Source: Gnetum montanum
Taxonomy: Eukaryota; Streptophyta; Gnetopsida; Gnetales; Gnetaceae
Direction of reading: 5' to 3'
Length of the DNA: 64,000 nt
Assembly (NCBI GenBank): GCA_015680685.1
Contig: MNCI01028947.1
Location: 62,001-126,000, forward strand
Part shown: positions 47,301 to 57,540 of the stretch, piece by piece
How the letters are laid out: every line of letters starts with the position of its first letter
Numbering within the stretch: position 1 is the stretch's first letter
Translations under genes and position numbers: made by a program
Notes under the pieces: generated by a model
What the model was told of the DNA's origin: nothing
The model's input: the letters and a program-made list of their open reading frames with translations, nothing else
The model's database searches: none

Positions 47301-48187
47301 TCGATGTCTTTATGCAAGTCAAGCAGGCTCTGAAACAGAAGAATACAACATTGAGCCTCTACGACTTGCTTATGACATCCCAAAAACATCGTGAAGCTAT
47401 GGTCCATATGCTAACGTCCATACCTATGGATGAAAGCTTACCAACAGAAGAGGAAGCGATACATTCTGTCATGCTTCCCCCTACCACTGAAGGACTTAAG
47501 CCTACCTCGTTGACCTTTCACGATGAATCCATTAAGGATGATCATGAGAAGGTTCAGGTGAAAACGGAGTCCATGTTCATCACCATTCGGGTTGGTCAAC
47601 ACTAGATCCAGAGGGTGTATGTAGACGATGGTGCAGCTACTAATGTCATCCCTTATCCTATAGTGGATAAGTTAGGCCTGGTCGACTAGATCAGTCCTAC
47701 GACAACATCGTGCCTAAAGTCGTTCAATGGGGCATGAGTTCAAGTCAAAGGGACAGTACACATCGACTTTGTGGCAGGAGATCAATTTCCCACAGATGCC
47801 ACATTTATTGTCATCGAGGAGATGCTTGACTTTAATATGATCCTAGGGAGGTCCTGGTTAGCCCAATTGAGGATAGTTTCATTGCATATCCAGCAAGAGA
47901 TACATCTACCTTACGTAGGAGGGGAGGTGGTGATACATGGTGATGAAATAACCCCTCGGGCTGTCAACAACATCGAGGAAGAATAGGGTTCAGAAATTGA
48001 AATTCCTGAAGACTAAACCCCTATCCAAATTCTCAAACAAGCCAAAACAACGACTGATGGCAGCCTAGCTTGGGCCGAACTACCATTTCAGGAAGAAGAT
48101 GGTGATGTGAAGGAGTCGAGTCATAAACCTCCCCATCCTTACGCGTCACTCAACATGAAAGATATCAAGAAACAATTACAAGGTTAA
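44360..48187 (+). pseudogene. gag-protease polyprotein of Tat/Ogre-like element
   Basis: One frame throughout (open stretches starting at 44360, 45119, 45971, 46628, 47060 and 47771), about 1,276 codons with roughly a dozen in-frame stops and no frameshift seen. The order is N-terminal domain, long Pro/Gln/Thr-rich region (about residues 200-400), then a gag core (LPHFTKYNEEGDPNAHL, SLVGKALDWY) and a Lys/Ala-rich linker. A retroviral-type aspartic protease follows: VYVDDGAATNVIP with the catalytic DDGA in place of DSGA, then MILGRSWLAQL. All stops are TAG, TGA or TAA at positions where CAG, CGA or CAA fits. The start at 44360 is the first Met of the frame, 250 bp after the LTR. Confidence 0.85.
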
Positions 48188-48276
48188 CAGTTGAGCTTAC
48201 ATTTATGTACATCTTTATGCCTTCTATCGGTTTTGTTGTTTATGCTTGCCAGTTTTGCTTGTTACTATTATACATG

Positions 48277-48400
48277 TCATTTACGCTTTCCATCAGCTAT
48301 GCCATTTATGCTTTCCATCAGCTATGTCATTTACGCTTTCCATCAGTTATGCCATTTATGTTTCCATCAGTTATGCCATTTACATTTTCTAGTTTCTATT
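48277..48400 (+). repeat. 24-bp minisatellite
   Basis: About five copies of a CAGCTATGCCATTTATGCTTTC-type unit split into shorter recognisable blocks (CAGCTATG, CATTTA, GCTTTCCAT). Confidence 0.75.
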
Positions 48401-48454
48401 CGTTACATTTATGCATATATTTACACTTTTTACCAACTATGCTATTCTACATAT

Positions 48455-48760
48455 GCTTGTGGCCCACAATGGCCTAAAACTAGCGAAGGCCCGAAATGGC
48501 CCTAAACTAGAGATTTTATTTACGTTTTACGATTAAATCATACAGCGGCCCAAAATGGCCTTAAACTAGCAACTCCATTCATGTTTTTATGCTAGAACCA
48601 CTTGGCGGCCCGAAATGGCCTTAAACTAACAGTCCATTCATGTTTTCTTTACGCAAAAATCGCTTAGTGGCCCGGGACGGCCTTAAACTAACAAATTCAT
48701 ATACATTTTACACATGAATCATATAGTGGCCTGAAATGGCGTTAAACTAACAATTCTATC
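48455..48760 (+). repeat. about 61-bp tandem repeat (GGCCCGAAATGGCC motif)
   Basis: Five to six units, each with GGCCCGAAATGGCCTTAAAC followed by TAGC or TAAC, at about 48460, 48485, 48545, 48605, 48667 and 48727. Isolated relatives lie at 52686 and 53282. The TAAACTAGC end is shared with the array after pol. Confidence 0.8.
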
Positions 48761-48794
48761 TTACGCTTACCATACCTTCTCATAACCATGCTAA

Positions 48795-48888
48795 TCCTAT
48801 CTACGCTTTGCATAAATGAAAATAATGCTATCTACGCTTTGCATAAATGAAAACAATCCTATCTACGCTTTGCATAAATAAAAACAAT
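48795..48888 (+). repeat. 34-bp tandem repeat
   Basis: Three copies of a unit built on TATCTACGCTTTGCATAAAT. Confidence 0.85.
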
Positions 48889-48988
48889 AAAAGCCCATTA
48901 AAATTAATAAAAAATTCATGTTTAGTCATGTCAAAATACATATTGTCTTTCTGTTCCATCCCATAAATAAAACCATGTGTAATTCTAA

Positions 48989-49219
48989 TCATGCATCCCC
49001 TTTATCGCCGCTATCTCCTGTGTTGCCCAATTCTGCTTCCAAGCCGAGCAAATCCTCCTGATAAGGGATATCCCTTCTATGAGGCACTCCCTCATAAGGA
49101 ATGTCCTCTTTGTAGGGTTCTTCCACAAGGATTTGCTCGTTAGGGCGTCGATCTTCTTCACCACACTCTGCTCCCTGGTCCATTGCTTCATCTTGTTCAC
49201 CACCCTCTCCGTGTACTAC
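48989..49219 (-). CDS. antisense gene, exon 8 (acidic C-terminus)
   Basis: Acceptor GTCTAACTAACAG; phase 0 continues exon 7. A 76-codon stretch without premature stops, rich in Glu and Asp, with the repeated DIPYEGVPHRRDIPYQED pattern, ending at TGA 48989. Confidence 0.7.
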   Translation of the reverse strand, partial: VVHGEGGEQDEAMDQGAECGEEDRRPNEQILVEEPYKEDIPYEGVPHRRDIPYQEDLLGLEAELGNTGDSGDKGDA

Positions 49220-49291
49220 CTGTTAGTTAGACATAATAAGCATTGTAGCTAGTTATAATAATTCAAAAAACTCAACAACACTAGAACTTAC

Positions 49292-50084
49292 TTGGGATGG
49301 TCCTACATTGGCAACGAAGGGAAGTTGATCTAGGCTGACCCATAGACGTTGCATAATCTCTTCTTTAGTTAGCTTAGACCAAACCCCGTTCCGTAGATTA
49401 GTTCTAGCCTTGACCTTCCCTTTCTCCACACTAGTCCTTCGGGGTGGTTTAGGGAAGAAGGAAGGGATGGTGGTCTCTCCCCCAGGAAGAGTCATTTCTC
49501 TCTTTGGGGATGCGCTCACTGTCACTTGTTCCTGGAACTTCTCGAAGGCCTTAGAAGTGCCAATGATGTCAAGGAACATGCGCAAGGATTGAGCTTCGAT
49601 GGAAGAATCTCGATAATGCTGGCGATAAGTGATACTTTCTCGCTTATATAAGTGCTTATGGTCCTTCTGTGTCTGTCCCCACTCTTGGACCCTTGCACAA
49701 AAGTCCTTCCAGTCCTGGTTCTTCTGGGCCAGGAGGTCCATCTGCATCCATTGCTTGACCAACTCACGGTTGGTTTGGATGCTGTTTTCGACTATAGTCC
49801 AGTAGTGTGTGTAGTCAATGACAGCTGTCCGCTAGTCCTTCGTACCCATTCCTCGAGCCTGCAGGAACTCATTCCGCAACCTTAAGTCTCCGACCTCTCT
49901 AGTCAGAGACTCTCTTTCCTTCTTTGACTTCTACAGCTTCTTCCAGAGGTCTTCATTGACATTCTGGCTTTCCCAGAGGGAGCGAGTAGAGCATAACGCA
50001 CATTTACGCATTTCTTCATAAATGTTGCATGGTATGACAGTCGTCTTCGATGAAGGTTCAATGGGTTCCATCAAAGGTGAGCTC
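49292..50084 (-). CDS. antisense gene, exon 7 (coiled coil)
   Basis: Acceptor TGTGTCATTAG; one frame with two TAG. Begins SSPLMEPIEPSS, then long heptad-rich Lys/Glu/Leu segments (for example KSKKEKESLTREVGDLRLRN) and QKNQDWKDFCARVQEW, and a Pro/Lys-rich end. The phase is one base off exon 6. Donor CCCAA|GTAAGT. Confidence 0.65.
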
Positions 50085-50163
50085 CTAATGACACATAATA
50101 GATTAGACATAGTTAAGCAGCATAATATTATAACAAAATAGACACATGATAACCACAACATAC

Positions 50164-50292
50164 TAGCTCCAGGATCGACGCGCTCTAAGCGGTCGATCAT
50201 ATCATCGATGACGCCTTCCATAAAGGCGAATTTATTAGGAAATCCACCTCATACCCTGCTTAGAACAGTTGATGAGGGTTTGCCTTGATCAT
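50164..50292 (-). CDS. antisense gene, exon 6
   Basis: Acceptor TTATATCGCAG; phase 1 continues exon 5 (GR-DDQGKPSS). Contains FMEGVIDDMIDRLERVDPGA. Candidate donor GCTA|GTATGT. Confidence 0.6.
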
Positions 50293-50362
50293 CTGCGATA
50301 TAATTAAGTTAAAAAATTTGGCTAAGAATAGAATCTCCAAGGAACAGTAATAGACTAGTTAC

Positions 50363-50548
50363 CTCTTCCTGTCCCAGTTGGAAGAGCATTGATACTCTCC
50401 GCTTCCACTCTTTCTTCATGCACCAGAGTCTGTGCATCACTCTGTTTGTTAACTAGGGCCACCTTTTCCAAAACTGGGTCCCCTTCCTCACGTCATAACA
50501 CCATAGCCCCTGTTTCAGGGGTCAGTTGCTCTGCAGACTTCCCCTTTC
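50363..50548 (-). CDS. antisense gene, exon 5
   Basis: Acceptor ACTATGTAACAG; phase 1 continues exon 4 (PPT-GKGKSAEQLTPE). Charged, one TGA. Donor AGAG|GTAACT. Confidence 0.65.
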
Positions 50549-50650
50549 CTGTTACATAGTATTCTCAAATGATTCAGAATATCAATATTATTTAGAATAA
50601 ATTACGCAACACAATAACGACCATAATTTTTACAATATTCTTTCACTTAC

Positions 50651-51686
50651 CAGTTGGAGGTTTACCCCGTTGAACTCGGACTTGTACTTTTCTACCTGTG
50701 CCACCTGTTGGCTCCACAGGCACCTCGGTTAGACGAGGCTTCTTACGCTGAACCGATGTGTCAACTATTTTTGCTGCCAGGTGCTTCCCCCATGATGCAT
50801 CACCGGTGTAAGAGGGAAGCATCCCACCCACATTGTCAGGACTCCATGTTTGAGGTTCCACTACATTCTTAGTCGTTATCGAAAACGACTTCCCAATTCC
50901 TTCTGGAGGGTCCTGTGACTGGGTAGTGCCGAAAATATGGGAAATCCAAGGTCTGGATATTTGGTCTCGGTCCTGCTGCATCTAGACCCCATTCCTTTGG
51001 ACCACCAAAAATTCAGAAAAACACCGAAGGAAAGCTATAAAAAAGGCAAAATGCACGCTGAAATGGGACTTGAGCTTTTGGCGGAGCCTAATCATCTCAG
51101 TGCATAAGCCTTCGACGAAATAGCTCACCCAGTCAAATTGGGTCCCCTCCTCTATCACCTCTCACATGATCTGAGCCTGCTCGATAGTGAAGAACTTCCC
51201 CTATGAGAGTGTTTTGGGGAAGGCCTGAGCTTGGAAGAGGGGATAAATGGTTTTGGCCACCTCTAACTCAATCTTTTTAGAGGGGATTCCCTTTGTATCC
51301 TTCGTAACCCCTAGCCACTCCTCCAGCTCTTCCTGATACTTTAGGCTCCTCCTTGACTTTTCCTCTATTGGAAGGCCATCGGAGGGGACATCGAAAAGGT
51401 CAGTAAACAGCTGAGCATCGATATCAAAATGTACACACACGTTATGTACACGCGTGCAAAAATGCTCAGCCTCTTCACTGAAGGAGTTGACCAGGGTTAG
51501 CATTTCGCTTGCAGGGACATCAGGGGTTATAGCCAGAAACAGGTCCATCAGCCTCGCTTCTCGAAGCTTAGTAGCCAACATAGTTGGGGTCACCCTATGG
51601 CCAAGCTAGCGTTGTGCTTCTTTTATGTCACCATAATAGAAGAGGAGGGTGTTCACCTTGTGACCAGAAACCATGATAGTCCTTGA
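50651..51686 (-). CDS. antisense gene, exon 4
   Basis: The largest exon, one frame with four stops (TAG, TAG, TGA, TAG). It includes RVTPTMLATKLREARLMDLF and NVCVHFDIDAQLFTDLFDVP. The acceptor is uncertain by a few bases (CAATAG or GTCAAG), so phase with exon 3 is not settled. Donor ACTG|GTAAGT. Confidence 0.6.
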
Positions 51687-51765
51687 CTATTGATACAGCA
51701 AAGATAATGTTACACATCATCTCAACCAATAGTATCGTGTAGTTAATCATTACGGCAAGGCTTAC

Positions 51766-52040
51766 GAGGTCTAAATGGTCAAGGAAATGGAGGAAGTTTC
51801 CTTTGCATGTCTACGACGGTGAGGGGAGGGTCCAGAGTCCATTCCTCATTCAACCATCCAAGTCTCTTATAGTTGTTGAAGAACTCGGCATAGTGGGTGG
51901 GAGATTCAGGAATCTTGAAGGTCAATTGTCCCATGACATCGGTGCGTACATTGCTAATAGAGGTGAACTCCTTTATTGCTCTTTCGGTTAAGGACAACGT
52001 ATCGTTGTTTCCCAATAGGCCATTATTGTTGATAAAGAAC
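51766..52040 (-). CDS. antisense gene, exon 3
   Basis: Acceptor GTATGATATAG; phase 2 continues exon 2 exactly (FFINNNGLLGNND). Open for 79 codons to a TGA near the end. Candidate donor CTC|GTAAGC. Confidence 0.65.
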
Positions 52041-52142
52041 CTATATCATACAAGACAACACATCACTAACTTATGCTCGATACAAATTTTAAAAATAGAA
52101 GAGATATTAGCACACCGCAAAAATAAAAAAAAAATAACTTAC

Positions 52143-52591
52143 CTGCTTGCATAATACAAAGTGCCAGGTGGGTTCTGAAAGTAGGTGCCAACATGACGAG
52201 CTATGAACAAAGTGTTATAGGCATGATAACAGTTTAATCTGAGCATCTCCCAGATCCAGCTTAAATGCCTGAAACCCTTGGCACTTGGTTCGGGGTCTTG
52301 CGCTCGACTAGTGTCAATAGCTCCGTTTGTCAAAAAAGCTAGAATACCCTATGTAGAACCGACTAATAGAGTTTCTAGAATAGCTGCAGCCACATCGCCT
52401 ACAAATGTGACCAGATGATTATGCTGTAGTTATGAAGCAGAAACTGCAAAAATTCCCATGCATCCCTCCAGAACCATATTGCCTCCCCCTTTAGGCGGGC
52501 ATGAGGGGGAGGAACATTGGCTACGGGAGTGCTTATACAGCACAAAACACCGACTATGTCCAAAATAATTAGGACAGATTTCACCATTATA
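52143..52591 (-). CDS. antisense gene, exon 2
   Basis: Acceptor TGTTCTGTACAG; phase 2 matches exon 1. Rich in Trp, Phe, Leu and Ile (FWRDAWEFLQFLLHNYSIII). A missing T in a TTT run near 52404 shifts the frame once; one TAG follows. The donor CAG|GTAAGT at 52142 is perfect. Confidence 0.65.
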
Positions 52592-52910
52592 CTGTACAGA
52601 ACATAAACACGCTACCATTAGATGAGCAATCCAAATCTAAATTTCATTGCATGCTTAAGAAAATTATAGATTACGCTTAAACCGCACGGCCGAAATCGCT
52701 TAAACCCTTGCAACAGTGCAAGGTCTGTCCCTGACAACAGCGATGGAAGCAATACTGTGTATCGTTCAAGTGTAATATCACAAGAATTATGCTACATAAA
52801 CCCTTTTTTTAACACAAGGTTTATGTATAAAACTCTCGTTTAAAAATACACAGATAGCAAAAACAAATCAAAAAAAAAAAAACAATGCAAGCAAATGAGA
52901 GACGACCTAC

Positions 52911-53029
52911 TGATTCAGGGGAGTAACATCCAGCACCTCGACCAGGGCCTGTGAAGCATGCTATAGGCTTCCCTGCACTTCATCAATCTTGGCCAATTTG
53001 GCATTCTTCCCTTTGACCTTCGGTGTCAT
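52911..53029 (-). CDS. antisense gene, exon 1
   Basis: Starts MTPKVKGKNAKLAKIDEVQG, one TAG (former CAG likely), ends ...VTPLN in phase 2 before donor GTAGGTC. This is the first plausible Met. Confidence 0.55.
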
Positions 53030-53493
53030 AGTTGCAACTCAGTTAATCTTCGCAAAACACGCTATTATCCTTTGCTCCTCCTCTCTTTCTGGAGCAACTA
53101 AATTCGAATTCACAATAGCCAACAACCTGTTCTTAGTATGAACCACTTACTTATAAACCAAATGCGCAAAACTAACCGACTTGATGCTTGATTGAAGTGG
53201 GACTTTCTTAAATCGCTAGTGTTAGCATGACATGAAACCCGAAGATCAGGGCATTAATTTTGCAGATATCGCATAGATTACGGTCTGAAATGACCCTAAA
53301 CTACTACACTTTATTAGCTCGTAATTGGGTCATATTAATTACAGGATGTTCACGGTATTCAAATTTGGTTAGCTCTTCATGCTGGACAATGTCACACTAT
53401 ACTTTTTCAAACTATTGACAAGCATCATACGCTAACATTTGCAACACTTAGCTTAGCATTCTCTAACTACTTCTGTGTTTGGCAATTTTGCAG

Positions 53494-56400
53494 GATAGTT
53501 TGCAAATGGACGCAGCTTTATCTGCACCCCTAGCCTTAACAGGCCCACATGGGAAAATCGTTAGACAACTCGATCACACACTAGTAGAAACTAACCTTTT
53601 CCTTAATGATGTGACCATAGCCGCATCGGAAACATCTCCAAATTGGACAGAACATGTAACACGAACGTTAGACCTGGAAGCTAGAGATGTAATCGAGGAC
53701 CCTCTCAATGAGGTCCCCATGGTTATGCATAGGGGTGAGAACAAAAATCTTAAGGTTAGTTCTTTACTAGACCAAAAGGCACATGACAACATAATACAGG
53801 TACTCCAGAACAATGTTACAGTGTTCGCATGGTCATACGAAGACATGCCAAGGCTAGACTTGAGGCTAATACAACATAATATAATTCTAGACTTGCGCAT
53901 TAAAGTGGTTAGAAAAAAAGCACGAAAGATTAAGCCAGAAATCATGCTAGTAGTGCGTGATGAAATCACCAAGTTGTACCAGGCTGGTTTTATCTACGCA
54001 GTCGATTACTCAAACTAGATGTCTAACATTGTAGTTATCGCTAAGAAGACTGGAGGGATACGCATCTGTATAGACTTCCGGGACTTAAACAAGGCCATGA
54101 TTAAGGACAACTTTCCATTACTGAGTATCGACCAATTAGTGGATACAATCACTGGGCATGCGCTTCTATCCTTTATGGATGGTTTCTCAAGCTATAATCA
54201 AATTCGCATCAATCCAGAACACCAACTGACCACAACATTCATGACACCCTGGGGTACCTTCTATTGCACCATGATGCCTTTTGGTCTAAAAAATGCTGGG
54301 GCTACGTATCAACGAGCCATGACGTACATCTTTAGTGATTATCTCTTAGGAAGATTGAATGATTATGTCGACGATATAGCTATCAAATCTATAAAGTCGG
54401 AAGATCATTCAGAGGACCTAGAGTTAGTCCTGAAAAGATGCTCTAAGTACGACCTTCGGCTCAACTCGAAGAAGTGCGTATTCAGGGTTAAAACTAGACA
54501 CATATTGGGATTTGTAGTATCAGAGACAGGCATCCAAGTAGACCCTAACAAGGTTAAAGCCATAGCTGAGTTGATGCCCCCTACAAACCTCAAACAACTA
54601 TGCGGGTTGTTAGGAAGATTACAGTTCATCAGGTGGTTCATCTCAAGGTTAACAAACAAATTACATCCTATGCAGCACCTGCTCAAGAAAGGGGTTAATT
54701 TCGAGTAGACCGACGATTGTCAGTATGCATTTGATAATTTGAAACAAGAGCTTCAACGCTTACCAACAGTCTTCCCACCACAAAGGGACCAACCGTTCTA
54801 TATTTACCTCACAAACTCAAATGTGTCCATAGTTGCGTTACTCTATCAAAAGAGAGGCGATGGGTCAGAAGTGCCCATCTACTACTTGAGTCATGCACTA
54901 TGTACGTATGAAGCGAGGTATAATGAGGTAGAGCATAATTATTTAGCATTGGTGTTTGCACTCAAAAAGTGTAGACACTATCTCTTCTGTAGCAAAGTCA
55001 ACGTAATTTGCAAGAACAACATCCTGCGAGCTATTATGCATAACCTATACAAGAGTAGTAGGATAGCCCACTAGAAAGCTATCACAGCAGAATTCGATTT
55101 GCACTACATTGGCCAATCCTCAACGAAAGGCCAAGCGATAGTTGACCAGCTAATGACATCACCTATTAACAGTCAGGTGACAATAGAGCCTAAATTTCCC
55201 GATGAACATGTACATACTCTAAGCCTTGTACTAACAGGCCTTGAAGCAACGTTACAGTTTGATGGAGCTTCAACCACTAGAGGCGGCAGTGCCATTGTGG
55301 TTATTACGTTATCACCTGAGGATGTACATCTATACGCCTATCGCTTAACCTTCCCTTGTACGAACAATGTGGTAGAGTATGAGGGGCTTCTCAGGGGATT
55401 ATTAACAGCCAGAGAACTTAACGTTCAACACCTGGAAATTAGGGGTGATTCGATGCTTGTGGTAAATCAAATTATAGGAGTCTACACCTGTAAGGCTGTA
55501 CATTTACAGCCCTACTATGATATGGCTAAAGATCTCCTGAAGCAATTCGTAGCAACTAATGTCAAACACGTGCCTCGAAATGACAACACTCTAGCCGATG
55601 CACTAGCTAGACTGGTATCAAATGTACCGTCGCATCTCTTTGCCACTTGGCCTTCCTTGATGACAGAGTGTGCAGAACCTATCTTTTAGACGACACAAAT
55701 ATCTTCACTGACTACGAGTGGAACGCCATAATGGTACGACAACATTAAAATCTACCTTTCGCATGGCGAACCACCGCACGAGTTAACGCGTGTGAAAAAA
55801 GACGCAATACCCAAGTGTGCCAAGTAATATATCATCATCGGAGACAATACTCTCTGTAGACGCTCTTTCGATGGGGTATTGCTAACTTGCATTAACAAAG
55901 ACCAAGCACAACGAATAGTCAGCGAAGTCCATGTGGGGCTGTGTGGAAGACATGTAGCCCCATGGGCCATGGCTGCTAAAATTTGACGCTTAGGGTATTA
56001 TTGGCCGTATATGGAAAAAGACTGCTTTACCAAGGTTAAGACGTGTGGCACATGCTAGCGTTACGCAAATCTTATACACGTGTTGCCAACAGAATTACAC
56101 ACTACACAGATCACATGGCCCTTCCAATGATGGGAACTAGACATCATAGGTCCCATTGCGCCTAAATCTTCCATAGGGCATAGCTTCATAATCACCGCCA
56201 CTGAGTATTTCATGAAGTGAGTTGAGGCTATCCCCTTGCGAAAGATCACATCTCAACAGGTTTGCCATTTCATTTTAAACAACATCGTAACTAGATTTGG
56301 ACTCCCGATGACTATTGTAATCGACAATGGACCACAATTTAGTAGTACAGAGACCAAATCTTTTTGCGATAACCTTGGTATCAAACAATCTTTTTCTTCA

Positions 56401-56991
56401 CCTTATTACCCGCAAGCGAATGGTCAGGCTGAAGCAACGAACAAAGTCATCATCAATTTGCTCAAGAAAATACTCAACAGCAACAAAAGACGATAGCATG
56501 AAAAGATCCTCTATGTGCTATGGGTGTATCGTACTACGTGCAGAACAGCTACAGAAAGTACGCCTTATAGCCTAGTCTATGGATCTAAGCTGGTGTTACC
56601 TCTTGAATTACAAGTTCCTTCTCTACAAATGGTCCTCTCCACGGTTATAAATGAGGCTCAACACAATGAGTCTCGAATCATGGATTTGGACTCAGTAGAG
56701 GAGAAGCGAATACAGACACTTGATACCATCGAGAAGTATCAGGATAAGCAGAGGCAGAAGCACTGCCATAATCTATAGCAACGATAGATCAAGAAAGGAG
56801 ATTTAGTTCTCAAGATCGTCTACAAACCTGTAGGAAAATTCTCTGCAAGCTGGGAGGGCCCTTTCTTGGTTGTTGGCACGTATAGCAACGAATCATTCAA
56901 GTTAGCAGATATTGATGGCAACGAGTTATCAAATCCAGTCAACCACATATACTTGAAGCAGTATTACATCTAGCTACAGATTCAGTGTTAA
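53494..56991 (+). pseudogene. pol of Tat/Ogre-like element (RT, RNase H, aRNase H, integrase)
   Basis: One frame, no frameshift seen, interrupted by in-frame stops. RT (about 54031-54560): FRDLNKAMIKDNFPL, FMDGFSSYNQIRI and catalytic NDYVDDIAIKS. RNase H 1 (54718-55030): PIYYLSHAL...YNEVEHNYLAL. Archaeal-type RNase H 2 (55240-55620): QFDGAST, VEYEGLLRGL, RGDSMLV and ADALARL, all four acidic positions kept. Integrase (55900-56970): a His/Cys finger, WELDIIGP, IDNGPQFSS and NGQAEATNK, so all three catalytic acidic residues are kept, with a C-terminal KKGDLVLK domain. The last codons read through a TAG at 56971 to TAA at 56989-56991. Stops fit CAG, CGA, CAA or TGG ancestors. Confidence 0.9.
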
Positions 56992-57540
56992 CAATAGGCG
57001 ACAATCGTCCGCTATGACGTTAAACTGGCAAAGTTGCAAATGTTCGCTACGATGTAAAACTGGCAATGTTGTACACGTTCGCTACAACGTAAAACTAGCA
57101 TTTCTTGCACGTGTCCACCACAACGCTAAACTGGCCACGATCATCTGCTATGATGTAAAATAGTCAAAGGTAATACCACGTCCACTACGACGTAAAACTA
57201 GCAATGTTGTACATGTCCGCTATGACATAAAATTGGCATTTCTTGCATGCGTCTGCCACGATGCTAAACTGGCAATGACTATCCGCCATGACGTAAAACT
57301 AGCAAAGGTAAGCATCCATCTGCTGAGATGTAAAACCAGCACAGATTTGTCCCTGGGTCATGAAACAAAACTGACACCCACAGCATGGTCTGCTGAGACC
57401 ATAAATCAGCTCTACTACCATCTACTACAACGTAAAACTAGCACTCCTATATCCGCCCAGACTCTAAATCGGGACCATGGTCTGCTGGGACTTAAAACCA
57501 GCAACAATAGTCTACTAGGACTTAAAAATGGGACCTGTTG
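56992..57540 (+). repeat. tandem array of CCGCTACGACGTAAAACTGG motif with 138-bp higher-order period
   Basis: More than ten degenerate copies of about 40 bp each end in TAAAACTAGC or TAAACTGGC. A GTTGTACA(C/T)GT start recurs after 138 bp (57071 and 57209), so sub-units are organised in sets. It lies directly after pol. Confidence 0.8.

Larger units (their letters stand above)
48989..53029 (-). pseudogene. antisense eight-exon gene inside the retrotransposon
   Basis: Minus-strand open stretches between protease and RT are joined by canonical splice sites into about 3.2 kb of coding sequence (about 1,070 codons): exons 53029-52911, 52591-52143, 52040-51766, 51686-50651, 50548-50363, 50292-50164, 50084-49292 and 49219-48989. 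Junction phases agree at 1-2, 2-3, 4-5, 5-6 and 7-8 and are off at 3-4 and 6-7. One T deletion in exon 2 is needed. About 11 premature stops are all TAG or TGA; most fit a former CAG or CGA. The predicted protein has a basic start, an aromatic-rich domain, a central domain in exon 4, a Lys/Pro-rich linker, a coiled coil (exon 7) and an acidic tail (exon 8). I do not recognise it. The exon 4 layout faintly recalls the plant transposon-associated domains of unknown function. Confidence 0.7.
48183..53493 (+). other. candidate Ogre-type intron between protease and RT
   Basis: The left edge ACAAG|GTTAAC stands where the gag-protease frame ends. The right edge is a good acceptor, TTTGGCAATTTTGCAG, just before the pol frame at 53494. 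Ogre elements have an intron at this place. Splicing would join phase 1 to phase 0, so either the donor lies elsewhere or an indel has occurred. The interval contains three minisatellites and, antisense, an eight-exon gene. Confidence 0.5.

Noticed and set aside
48191-48505. 104-codon Cys/Phe/His-rich ORF
   Set aside because: It is the translation of the 24-bp minisatellite.
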